Translations under genes and position numbers: made by a program
Source of the DNA: Hybos culiciformis
Taxonomy: Eukaryota > Arthropoda > Insecta > Diptera > Hybotidae
Assembly (NCBI GenBank): GCA_964007475.1
Contig: OZ023273.1
Span: 55,509,834 to 55,573,833 of the forward strand
DNA: 64,000 bases
Direction: 5' to 3'
The notes under the pieces: generated by a model
The model's database searches: none
What the model saw: the letters and a program-made list of their open reading frames with translations, nothing else
Told to the model about the DNA's origin: nothing
Shown here: one piece after another, positions 52,348-64,000 of the stretch
Numbering within the stretch: position 1 is the first letter of the stretch
How the letters are laid out: each line of letters opens with the position of its first letter

Positions 52348-55300
52348 ATCTACTATAAAATAGATTTTATACCATTTATTTTGATCTAGGTATATAGGAT
52401 TTTCATGGTCACGGTTTCAGTCGTCGTTTTTTTCGAGTCTATGAATTTTGCACATGGGAAAGACTTTATTTCAGAGATTAAATTACCTTTATTTGTATTT
52501 ATAATAAAACTAATAGGTAATTTAAAAAATTTTACAAAATAAATAGGTACATTTAATTTAAAATAGGTACTATTATAAAAATCAAAATTAAAAAAAAAAA
52601 TTTTTTTGCTTATGCACTGTTTTGTCACGTAAATTATTGTTTTAATTATTTCTTATTTTGGCTTAAAACAAAGAATATTAATGTAGTGATAGCTGTTAAT
52701 ATATTTATATATATAAAAATATATATATATTGTTCTGAATTCGTGCGCAGACAATGAATATTATGGAAAATATGTTTATCAAAGTTGCATCTGCCAAAAA
52801 CAGTATAATGAAAACTCGATTTTATCTCTTTTGTTTCGAATGTAAAATCGTTAATTCTTCTTTCCTTAATTGAAATATTTGAAGCTTATAGGTACCTGAT
52901 TAAGCATATATCTTATATTTTGTAGAACACATGTACCTGAGTTGAATCCTACTTAGCCAAAAAAAAAAAATTAATTTAATTAAATAATTCTGCAGATTTC
53001 CTATACTGATTTATATCAAATTAACAAATATTTGATTCATTTATAATAATTTTTCTTCTTTTTCTTATACATAATATATAATTTTCTTTCAGCCGTTATT
53101 GATAGTAAAAATTTCATTAATAATTTTTTTAAATGAAATGAAAAAAAAAAAAACAAATAAATAAATAAAACATAAACAGAAAACAAAAAAAAAAAAAATT
53201 TTCATTCATAAAAATAACAAAAATATTGCTGCTGCAGCGCGGTGCGGCAGTTAAATTTTATTTAAGAATATCAATTTAAAGAAAAATGCATTTTTATATT
53301 TTATTTTACTATATGTATATAATATTCATTCATAGAAAAAAAAAACCAATCAAATGTAATTTTACACGTTTTATTACATGTAATTACCGCACACAGAATA
53401 GAGTTCTTTAAATTATCAAGTTCTTTTTATATAACCTCCCAAAGTCTCATATCATCAGTAAAATTATAATTTTTTTTTGTTATTTTTTTTTTTTCAATTC
53501 CGCTTTTATTTTCTTCAACAAACCATATATTGGTAAAGTCATTGGTAAAGCTTTCTTTTTACGTTTCTATACAAAAATAATATTCAATTGAATATTTTCA
53601 TAAAAATAAAAAAAGAAAAACATAATGATCGCCATTAGAATAATTTAAAAAGATAATAAAGAACATAGTTTTTTTTTTTATTATTTTCAACAAAGTCATA
53701 ATATTACATAAGTTGAAAAAATGTTTGCTATTCAGTGTAAAACCTATTAGTTTTTAAAATGTAAATTATCATCATTGGTTTTTTTGAAAAAAACAGCAAA
53801 ATAACAATAAAAAAATATATAAAAAAAAAAAAAAAAATTGACATATAGAAGAAGCATGCATAAGCGGAAGAACATCTTTAAAATACAAATTGGCGCTTTG
53901 AAATAATAAATTTGAGTTTTTTTTTTAACAACATTGAAATTGTTGTAGTTATAAGCGTCAATATGAATTGAAAATTTATGGCTAAAATTTGAACAGCTTT
54001 GTCGTAATTCCATATAAAACTAATATCGAGTTTTTCTATCAATTTTCTTAATTTGAATATAGGGTGGAAACAATAAATATATTTTTTTTATTTTTAATAA
54101 AAAAGATAATAAATAATAAATAATTTAGCACAACAATATTTAGGTAGTGGCAGCATACAACATAATTTGAACAAATGCGAGTTAAACTATCGCAAGAGTA
54201 CAAACTTTATTATTTCGAAGGTATATATGGCAATACGAAGTTAATATTTTCAATTACAATGAAGATGAAGATCGTCTCTATAGAATATAGAGCTCAAACC
54301 AAGCTTAGAAGCCTAGAAGTTAAACAAACAAAAAATAAAACATGTAAAATTTACTTTACACTCATGTATAAGTAATTGTCCATCAATAATTTTATGGACA
54401 ATTAAAGATTAATGAAAAAAAAAACTTGTAGTTTTCATTTCATAATCGACATTAGTTTTTTAACTTTCACTTTTAACTTTTCATTTTAGTTATTAGGATA
54501 ATCGAAAGAAACTATCTAATTCTATAATGGAACATTTCTTGAAGATCCATCTAAAGAATTTTTTTGTTTTGCTAACTGCACATCATTTTAATAACAAGAA
54601 TAAATAAAGTCTATTAAAAAATATAATCATAACAGAGATAGACGACTATATGTTGCCTACATAACCTAAAAAATTAAAAAAGAAATATATATACTCATCA
54701 CATAAATAAGTTTTATGAACTCTATTTCTTTCAATAGAAATGTATAAATTTATTACTCAGTTTAATATTACATACACAAATATAATTAAAATAATTTGTT
54801 ATTATAAAAAAAATTAAAATAATTACGATAATAATTTTATTTTTATTTTCATAAAATTATCAATTCTTCTCTCTTGCCTAATTTTTTTTCCAAGATTTTC
54901 TTATCAATTTCACTTTTTTTTTTTCGTTATTTATATTTCGTTATGCAGAAAATAACATTTGGTAAGTTCATCATACGATTAGGAATTGAAATATCTGATA
55001 GTTTGAAAGACTTAATTTAAAGTTTTTGAATTAAACATTGAATTTAAAAATAAAAAAATACTATTCTTTCGTGTTATTCAGTATTATTTTTATTTGATGG
55101 TGAAATGGAAATTTTTGTAAAATAAATATAAAATAAAATAAAATAAATAGGCAATGAATATTATATTCAATTAATATATTCCTATTCTACAATAATATCC
55201 TCTTATGGTTTACTTGTGATAACACGTAAAACTTTCTAGCTCACAATTAAGACAAACTTGCAGGTGCGCTCAATATATATTGGGATTCGAATTATGAAAT

Positions 55301-56381
55301 TCACTTGATAAACAAAATTTTGAATTCTAAACTAAAAATTTGATTTAAAGTTAAAAATTTATTCTTTGTGTATATCTATAAATCAATCATATATATTTAT
55401 ATATATGTACATTATACTCACATTAAACGCTAATTAAGTTTATTAGTACTGATAACACTTATCATTAGCTTAAAATAATAAAAAAAAGAGTGCAAAAACA
55501 TTTTGAGTATATAATTGGGAATGTGTAAGTAAAATTCAATTATATTTATTATTATAATTAATTTAGAGTATTTATGTGGATGATAACATATCACTTATAC
55601 AAAATTTTTTAAAATATCGTCGTTTAATTAGGATAACTACATAAATTATATATAAGGTAATTCTTTTTCCTTAAATACATAGTCAGTTGATTTTACCATT
55701 CTTTTTTTCTTTTTTGTACTCAAGAGTAGAAATTTTTTAAATATAGCATGTACAATTTTTTTTTATTAAATTAATATGTTATACATATTAACCGATGAAT
55801 AAAATGTTATATGTCAATAAATAAAAAATATTGAAGTACTTTTTTTATCAACCGCAAACATAAGTTGTATCCTATATTATAATATAAATTGAATATAATA
55901 ATTAATTATGAACAATTTTTGGCATTGTTACTATACGTTTAATGTTTTATCTTTGTGGAAAAAAACTGTCCATTAATGCAATTACAATTCGCCTTCAATC
56001 ATATAACAAAAACAATTACTTATGCTTATTCTTGCAATTAGACTTTACTTCAAAATTAGAATTTTTTAAAATAGTTTTCTCATTTAGATAAAATTATTAA
56101 TTATTTTTATTTTATTTACATTGTATTTTTTTATCTCTTTTAATTTCTTTATTTTTTTTTTATTTATTTACTTTGAATTTATTTATGACACATTTCTTTA
56201 TAAAAAATTTATCAAACTTTAAGTTTTTTTTTTTTCAGTACAATTTTTTATAGACGATATGTATATTGTGCATTATGTCAAATATATATATATATATATA
56301 TAAAATTGATAAGAATGTGGGAAAAAGTTTTTTCTAGAGTAATATAAATTAAAACAAAAATATAAAATTTAAAAGACTTAC
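52348..56381. other. AT-rich stretch, probably intronic on the minus strand
   Basis: No exon was recognised downstream of the minus-strand exon 56382-56484 in this interval. A conspicuous G+C-rich island of about 30 bp sits at 53229-53252 (GCTGCTGCAGCGCGGTGCGG). A good T-rich acceptor-like site on the plus strand near 53093 is not followed by an open exon. Confidence 0.45.
56282..56302. repeat. (TA)n microsatellite
   Basis: About ten TA units lie immediately downstream, in minus-strand terms, of the 56382-56484 exon. Confidence 0.85.
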
Positions 56382-56484
56382 CAAGTGAAGCCTCTTGATC
56401 AGAAATGTCTGATAAACTTGGAACTTTTTGAATACTTCTTGGTCCATCTTCGGGTTCCTCTTTAATAAATATATTTGTTGGAGG
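56382..56484 (-). CDS. internal exon with SUMO-consensus motif, unidentified nuclear regulator
   Basis: On the minus strand the exon lies between acceptor TTTATTTTCAG (AG at 56486-56485) and an ideal donor, G|GTAAGT at 56381. It is 103 bp, starts in phase 0 and ends in phase 1, so it continues from the exon ending at 61125. It encodes PPTNIFIKEEPEDGPRSIQ, KVPSLSDISDQEASL and the first base of a further codon. FIKEEPED is a textbook SUMO-attachment consensus (hydrophobic-Lys-x-Glu) with a downstream acidic/Pro extension, and SLSDISDQE is a Ser/Asp/Glu-rich stretch resembling casein-kinase-type phosphorylation sites. Such segments are typical of disordered regulatory regions in transcription factors and co-regulators. 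Codons are noticeably G+C-richer than the surrounding intron. No DNA-binding domain is in view, so I do not name the gene. Confidence 0.8.
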
Positions 56485-59400
56485 CTGAAAATAAATTTAG
56501 AAATCAGTTTAATTTTATATATGCGCATATGTATTAATTGTATGTATTTCCAGTCAATCAAAAATTTAACAAAGAATTTTATAAAACTATTTTTAAAAAA
56601 TAATATATGAATTTTGCATAAATAATTTTGTTTACGATCTTAATCATAAAAATTTAATTTATTTTTATACCCTCAAACTTTTGTGGTTTCTGGTTTACAT
56701 TACGATTTGCAGTCGCCGAACCACAAAATTATTGATTCATGGAAAAATACATTTATATTTAATTTATACATATGTATTGCATTCTTACACGAACAATTTT
56801 TTCTTAACAATCCTCTGTTAAAATATTTTTAACCCAAAAATTATATTTAAATTAAGAATAAAAAAAAAAACAAATTATTCTGAAAATCTTAAATAATGTA
56901 TTTTAAATGTTATTTTCTGTTAAGGATCATAAAGAAAGTTAATAAGCAAAAAACTTTCTCACATTGACATATAGAACAATTTTTGGATTTTAAAGTTAAG
57001 CTTATTCAAAAGACATCTAAACAATTAGTGCTAATATTTTTTTAACTTCTTTCCTAATTTGAGAAATATTCTTGAAGCTGTAATAAATAGTGTAATTGGT
57101 ATATTTTTCTTAGATTCTCAGTCATTTCTTTAACAGTCAATTTAAAATTATTTTTATTTGTGAGATGTGTTAAGAGACCAAGACCTAAAAGAACAAAATA
57201 ATTTAAAAAAATGTTAAATGAATTTCTATTGATTTATATTCGTATATAAAGACTGACATGCAAAGTACGAACAATTCGTAATTTCCGGTGTCAAAAAGAT
57301 ATTTCTGTTTTGTGCCTTCATTTTTTTTTTTTTTGATTTAATAATAATTGAATCATGAAAATTTCAAATCATAAATTCAAGGTACTATCTGCATGTGACA
57401 ATAATTTCATTTGAAATGAAATTAAAGTACATGTTTGTTTTAAAAATTTTTTTTTTAATTATCTGTGACTTTATGTTAATTTGTGGAAAAAATATATAGT
57501 TTTGTTTTTTGATGATGTAGCTCTCAGTGATAAAAAAAAAAATTAACCCTTCAAAAAACAGAGCAATTATTTTTTTTTTATTACAGTATGGGTATAATAA
57601 TAATAATAAAAAATAATAGCAATCAATCTGAAATTGTTTTTAAGCCCCATGATCTTATTTTAAAAACAAAATTACATATATATGTATGTGTTTCAAATGA
57701 TCCACTGTACAGAATTGATGTAATTTTCTATCTAGATGTTTAGGGTAAATAATTGAAAGTTTCCAATTCAAACATAAAACATATGGAAATTTATTAGATT
57801 TTATACTTGTAAGCGAAAATTATTATGATGTTAATATCTTTTTAATAAAAAAAAAGTTATTGAAATAATATTTAATTTAATTTTATTTTATTAATTGCAA
57901 ATATAAAATTTTTAACCACTATGAATTAATTGTAAGAAATTCGTCAAATATTTGAACAAATAAGTTAATATTTTGCAATATACATCTGCAGATATCTATC
58001 TCATACCTACTTTAGCCTACTTGAGCTATACCTGGCTTAAGTAGCCAACTTATTTAGACTGAAATTTGCCGTCAATATCTCATTATTTATTCGCTTTCAT
58101 TTTTATGTGTAAGTATAAATAGTCAATAATTATATTTTTCTATTACACCTCATTACGCGTGCTCAAAAGCATAATTTTATTTCATTTTATTTTTGCTTTG
58201 CACCCCAACTCTTTGGAATATGTTTTCGATTTTTAAAATGTAGATCATAAAATACGTGCCATTTATTGTAATTTATGTTTTTGAAAACAAATTACTGAAA
58301 AAAAAAACTATAACAATCTAATATGGTATAAATTTATCTGGCAAAGAGTTATTTCCAACAAGACTAGAAAATTTATTTTATTGCCGACACCTGGAAAAAT
58401 ATGTTTCAATTTTTATGTTTTTTTGATAGTTTTTTGTTAAAGAAGATGAATTACCACATAGTATTCAATTTGATTTTGTTCTATCCAAGTGTGTATTGTA
58501 ATATATGTATAAATATTGATCTGGAAGTTCTTTTAGGTTTTTGGTTCATACACTTTCGATTAAAACATGTAATTCGAGAGAAACTGATGCAAAAAGTCAA
58601 GTGTATCAAAAAATTTGATTAATTCAAAAGTGAAAGAATTTTGTAATTTGTATTTCATTTTGTTCTTAATAGTATTTCTGAGCTTCGAAGAACAATTCCA
58701 TTGCGACCTGATTATTTCTAAATTCTGAAAAATAGTTCACGACTTTAAAATCACATATTCGACTTTTTATAGTGAAATATTTTAAAATTAAACAATTTCC
58801 CTGATACTGCTTAATATTTCAATGTTTGTGAATAAAATTTTTATTTTAATAAAATACACTTGCGGTATTATCATCACATCACATAACATATATTCAGATT
58901 GTTTTATTTTATTTTATAAATATAATAATAACAAACGAACCCAAACATTATTTTTCTCCCGTTTAAATTTTACTCAGGGGAATTAAAATGATATGCCCTT
59001 ATGTTACAAATGTTTTTGGACAAATCAATTAAGACATTGATCCCTAGCTCATTTTCCTATGTAAATAATAAATAAAAGTTGGTAAGAAAATAAGCATGCA
59101 TACAAAATTGAACTCACATTAAATTATCAATTCATTTCAAATATTTAAATGATCTATGCGGCACAATTGCAATTTTATGTTTGTAAATTTTTTGGAAAAT
59201 TGATCCTCATTTTCCTTTTTCCAAATAAAAGGTACACAAATTAAATAAAAGTGGGAAGCAATATAATAATAATTTATTGTATCTCATTTTTAACATATTG
59301 ATTACTGATATTTCGTAGATTAAAAAATATTTTATACTGGGTATTCATTAATAACAATGCAGAAAATCGAATATTGGTACAAAATTATTTATACTTTACA

Positions 59401-61124
59401 TATCTTTCAGCTAATTTTAATATACAATAGTTGTTATTTACCAAAAAAATCTAATTATTGATATTATTATTAAATAAACACAATTTTTAAATAAATAACT
59501 ATAATTATTAATTACCGAGATACATAATAATAAAATTGTAATAATTTTATAATCCAAAAAATTATTGTTCTAAAATTCCGAAAATAAATTCAATTTTCTT
59601 CTCGTTTAAATAAAAAAGTCTTTTAAACTCGTTGAAAACTGAATAGTCTCATTAGGATTTGATATTTTTATTAATAAGATCCTATCGCTTTCACTTAACA
59701 CGATCACTTTGTAAAACTTCTCAAATTAGGGTTGCAGATTTTTTTTTATTATTCTCTTGCTTTCTTTTAAAAAGTCTGTGTAAAAATGTAACGCATATTA
59801 AATTAATGATGGTCATGCTTATGTTTTCAATAAAAACATAATTTCTGATAAATATATATGATCTTGTAAAAAACGATAATATTCAATTAAAACGATAGAA
59901 ATTAAGATAAAAATAGAATAAGATTTTTATTAATTAATATACTTATTGAGCAAAATGAAAAAAAAATAAAATAAATATATATAATTATAAATTATAATAT
60001 AAAGTATACAGTTTAAAATTAAAATATTTTGAGGAAACAAAATTATATATTTTCCACCCTATTTACACTTATATATTAATTAGATTTTCTAATTTAAAAA
60101 TAATTTATCTTTTAGAGATTTTTATTATTGTGAGAATATTTTTCAGTATATGCATTATTTTATATGTACGTATATATAATTAGTTTTTGCCTTAATTGAG
60201 AATTTTCCGGGCGGTCGAACTTCAGTTGTATACGAAATTTTTGTTCAATTCATCTTTTTTTTAACTTAATAATTTGAAAAACAAAACAAATAAATCATAA
60301 TATTGGTGTCAAAAGTTAAACGACTTTTGATTAAAATGAAAGAACTGCAATCACAAAAAATTCAATTATTGAATTGAAAAGATATTTACTTAAAATTCAA
60401 TTTACAAAAATAAATTAAAATTATTCATTGTCTGGATTTTTTAAAAAATTATAAAAATTTAATATTCATCTTTAATAAAAATATAATTTTATATACAAAT
60501 TTATTGTGGAATTTACTTCTATTTTAAATTAAAAAAATTTTATTTTTTTTTTTTTTTATTTATAATTTTGCATTTTTACAAAACAATTGATATTATTTAA
60601 AAAAAATATATCTTATATGTACAAATATATTATTTTTTTTAATTTGTATTCTGTTTAGTCTAAAATAAATTTATATTATTATTTTTAGATTTTAGTAATT
60701 ATATCACGCGTGTGGAATAATTTAATATTTAATAAAAATTTTTATTTCAATAAAAGTTATTAATCGGACAATTGACGTAGGTTATAATTTCAATATTTTT
60801 TTAACTTTATATAATTTCGAACGAGCAGATATGCATTCACAAAAAGTATAAATTTTAAACGTTCAAAAAATTATAAATGAAAAAATGAATTTTTAAAATT
60901 CACTCTGTGATGAAGTTCTAAGCCCAAGTCCGAGAGCAAAGTATATTGATTAATAAATTAAAAAAGATAATCCCATCATCGATCAGCCAAAACAGGCATT
61001 ATTTAAAAAAAAATTCAATTGTTTAAAGTTTTTTTCCGTAATTTCGGACTTGGATAGTAAGTTTGAAAACTTAATCATGTATAATTTTTATTTATATTAA
61101 CCCTTTAGATAATTATTTACTCAC
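56485..61124 (-). other. intron of the minus-strand gene
   Basis: This 4.64-kb AT-rich interval starts with the donor CAG|GTGAGT at 61124 and ends with the acceptor at 56485. Nothing else coding was recognised. It holds a few tiny inverted repeats: near 58012-58048 around GCCTACTTGAG/CTTAAGTAGCC, and CCAAGTCCGA/TCGGACTTGG near 60925-61055. Confidence 0.65.
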
Positions 61125-61385
61125 CTGAATTAAATTTGGTAAAAAACTGACTTTACGATTTTTCTTCAATCTCATATTGCTATTATTGATTAAATTATTA
61201 TTTTCACTTGTTGATAATAAATTATCAATTAATGAATTATTTGTTAGTTTATTTATTTGATCAAAATTTGAATTTAAATATATTGCTGACATTTGGGATG
61301 ATAAATATTGATTAACTTCATAAAATGGAGTTTCTTGTAATGAATAATTTGCTAATTCTTCTTCAAAATTATTTTCAAGCTCCAT
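61125..61385 (-). CDS. N-terminal or internal coding exon of the same minus-strand gene
   Basis: Reading from ATG at 61385 gives 87 codons ending CAG|GTGAGT, an ideal donor in phase 0 that joins in frame to the exon at 56484. The peptide is acidic and Asn/Ser/Leu-rich: MELENNFEEELANYSLQ, then ETPFYEVNQYLSSQM, a run of Asn-rich sequence, and MRLKKNRKVSFLPNLIQ. The first half looks like an acidic activation-type or disordered segment. LKKNRK is a possible short nuclear localisation signal. A good acceptor (TTTTATTTTTACTTTTAG, AG at 61398-61397) lies 11 bp upstream of the ATG, so the exon itself is probably 61125-61396. In that case either ATG is the start after a 5' UTR intron, or translation reads in from an earlier exon as ..VNI-MELEN. 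Together with the next exon the product looks like a nuclear regulatory protein. The family is not recognised. Confidence 0.75.
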
Positions 61386-61396
61386 GATATTGACAT

Positions 61397-64000
61397 CTAA
61401 AAGTAAAAATAAAAGAAAATTAAATTCAAAAATAATTATTTGATAAAAAAAAATTTAATCATTAATAGATTTTGATCTTACTCAAGTCACAACACAATTC
61501 GTTTCGTAAACTTCAAAATTAAAAAAAATAATTTGATTTTTAAACGTTCTCTTCCGATAAGAATTATTATACTACAGTGCTTCTTTGAAACCTTGTCAAC
61601 CTATATTTAAGTTCCTGTACAAGTTTGTTTCAGATTAAAAGGGAACTTTTTGATTATCACTTTTTGCAATAAAAACGAAGAAATTTCTCTAAAATTACCC
61701 GTTTTTAATTGACTTTTATTAGGGGTTTAAAAATATTCGGAGATAATTCTAATTGAGATAATTAAATTTTTAGCCCATCTATTTGTGAGAACGATTATAC
61801 ACGTTATGCGGTTTCTTTTAAAATCTTAAAATATTTTATGCAAACATTATTATTTTAAGAATAAGAAAAAATATTATTATTATTATTAATTTAAAGTTAT
61901 TAGCACCTAATTTTGCTTTGATTATGATATTATTTGTAAATAATATATACATACATTTTATGTTATTTGCCGCGGTAATTATGAATAAGAATTTTTTTTT
62001 TGTCATTCAATGTTTATTTTTCATAAAAATAAGTAAATTACTAAACAAAAAACATAAATTTTATAATGAGAAAAAAGTGAAACCTTTCTTAAAAAATAAA
62101 ACTGTTTACGGAATATTTTAAATTAATAAAGGGGATTTTCGGTTCATCAGATTTTATTGACAATAAAATGTTTATTATTTACTTTTCTTTATTTGCATGG
62201 CTAACAAAAATTATCTCAAATTTAAAGTAATAATTTTAATGGGAAATCACAGTAAGAAAAAAATTAAAGTTTTCATCTTTTTTTTTTATTCTTTCTTATT
62301 TTCATATCATCATACTTTATTTAGAAAAAAAATCCTAAAAGTTAATGATAGTGAGAAGGTCTAAGCTTAGTTCGATTATGAAAATAATTTCAAAGAAAAT
62401 TTAAATCTAAGTTTCCACCCAATGCTACCTTACAGAGATTGAACTGGCTTACAACACTAAGTAAAAATTGTAAAAGAAACAATAACTGAATAACTTTAGC
62501 GTAAAAAAATTCAACTGCCTGAAAATCTGTTGCACATTACAAGTTTTAATTTTCTCATGCACAACATTGTTGATTACGATAAATAAATTGAAGGAAGTTT
62601 TCTTTTTTTATTTTTCAGTTACATATTTCTGATACTGATATTCCGGAATCCGGATATTATTAAAAAAAAAAATGTTCAACCGCAAATTGGATACTTTTTA
62701 AGTTTTGAAATTTTATTTAATTTTAATATTTTTTCACAACATAAAAAGTTGCTTTATATTTTATGGAAAAATTAAATAAAAAAATTAAATTCCATTTTCT
62801 AAATTGATTCAAATATTCCTTTAGGGCTTCATTTTTTGTGGCTTAAAATTTATCCATATTCACAAGCACACTAACGTTAGTAAACCAAATTTCAATCTTG
62901 TATAAAAATGAAAATATAATGTAAAATTATTACTAGTCTAAGTTCGAACTCGTCGCACAAAAATTCTTTGACTTTTCTTCAATAAATTAAATTACATAAA
63001 AACGAAAGACAAATATTCAGTCAATCAATGTTGAACAACTTTTCAAAGGATTGTGCAATGTAGAAAATATAATTTTATACAAAATCAGGTGAACTTTTTA
63101 AGGATTATTGAACTTAGGTCAACAATCTGTTACTTTAAATTTTGGTTGTAAAAATCTTGTTAATCACCACACCGTTGTATATAGAAACAAATTAAGCGTA
63201 TCATGTAAATTTTCTTATATCATTTTAATTTTTTAACCTTAAGCAAGAGATGATAAAAAAACGAAATTGTGGTCCAGACTTTTTACGAAAAGAAAAAAAA
63301 AAACTAAATATCTTCTTGCAGTTCACATGTCATCAAACCCTCAATTGACATTTAATAATCCCTCATAATTTTTTTTTCTGTCGTGATATAAAAAAGAAAC
63401 CCTTCCACCAATATTATTATCATGTAATATATAAAATGTTTCAAGTGGATGAAATTTCATATGAAATTGTTTTTTTTTTTTTTTTAATTATTTTGAGATA
63501 ATCCAACAGAGTATTAAACAAGGTTGAAGGACCTCACGCACTAATTAAAAACTATGTTATAATAAAAAAAAAAATTCACATAACCACTATGACAATAAAA
63601 TTTCATTTCAAATTATTGCATCATGCTTTAAAACTTTAAGCTAGGCTTGTAGAATGCTTGATTTTGAAATTGTCTGATAACTAGAAAGTAACAGCTCTGA
63701 TTAACCGGAATAGAGAAAACTAAATTATGCAAAACAAGATTTTTAAATTTATATTTTAAACATTTAAATTTAAATATGTAAAGTGAATAATTTCCTTAAT
63801 TCATTATGCTTTGACAACGTAGTAATTTCTATTAAACGTTTTGACTAGAATTAAATAAAATTAAGTTTGTTTTGCCAATTATAACTTCTACAAAACGGAT
63901 TTTATTAAAAAATTATAAAATTTTGAATAATTAACTTTTAGAATAAAATTTATATGAAAATAATAATGATGATAGATCAAGATAGAACCCTGAAAAAATA
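61397..64000. other. upstream intron or 5' flank of the minus-strand gene
   Basis: This is AT-rich DNA without a recognisable exon or promoter element. The polypyrimidine tract just above 61397 implies that at least one more upstream exon of the minus-strand gene lies here or beyond the window. The open frame at 61918-62121 (plus strand) has the composition of noncoding DNA. Confidence 0.45.

Noticed and set aside
54175..54375. 66-codon plus-strand frame with a moderate G+C patch
   Set aside because: The frame is not bounded by splice sites and the composition falls off gradually. Not distinguishable from chance.
1..64000. tRNA, rRNA, CRISPR arrays or mitochondrial insertions
   Set aside because: No T-loop GGTTCRANYC box with a matching cloverleaf, no rRNA core sequence, no spacer-repeat arrays and no recognisable mitochondrial gene sequence were found by reading both strands. 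A covariance-model scan would be needed to exclude divergent cases.

Overview
The window is extremely A+T-rich nuclear DNA (by eye roughly one fifth G+C) from a metazoan, most likely an insect. Three things support this. The few coding pieces are short exons bounded by canonical GT-AG splice sites and separated by introns of kilobases to tens of kilobases. A decayed histone H2B copy keeps the arthropod-type N-terminus PPKTSGKA. The repeats are dominated by small hAT and Tc1/mariner-like non-autonomous transposons with exact target-site duplications. I see no bacterial operons, rRNA, tRNA or CRISPR, and no intact transposase or reverse transcriptase.

Coding content is sparse. On the plus strand there is an internal exon (6039-6187) and a terminal exon with stop codon (48446-48550). 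Their phases are compatible, so they could be consecutive exons of one gene with a ~42 kb intron, but this is not proven. On the minus strand there are two phase-compatible exons (61125-61396 and 56382-56484) of what looks like an acidic, SUMO-motif-bearing nuclear regulator. Its next exon must lie below 56 kb and may lie outside the window. At 24655 on the minus strand a perfect polypyrimidine-CAG|GTGAGT junction (acceptor abutting donor) looks like a recursive-splicing ratchet point. It would fit a giant intron of the minus-strand gene running antisense through the plus-strand exons.

Layout. 1-6 kb: no clear gene. 6-48 kb: AT-rich intron-like DNA holding a foldback at 8.6-8.9 kb, a hAT-like element near 19 kb, the H2B pseudogene at 21.2-21.45 kb, a candidate inverted-repeat element at 22.7-23.2 kb, an octamer satellite at 24 kb, a three-layer transposon nest at 25.8-28.1 kb, further palindromic elements at 31.1-31.5 and 34.0-34.7 kb, and a 172-bp hAT MITE at 39.9 kb. 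48-64 kb: the terminal exon, a 339-bp hAT MITE at 49.6 kb, a 31-bp tandem repeat and a 183-bp palindrome at 52 kb, then the two minus-strand exons.

The most notable signals are the zero-length-exon junction, the SUMO-motif gene, the foldbacks built of short tandem units, the near-perfect palindrome at 52.2 kb, and a nonamer (TTCATTCAT/ATGAATGAA) that occurs about 18 times where base composition predicts about two.
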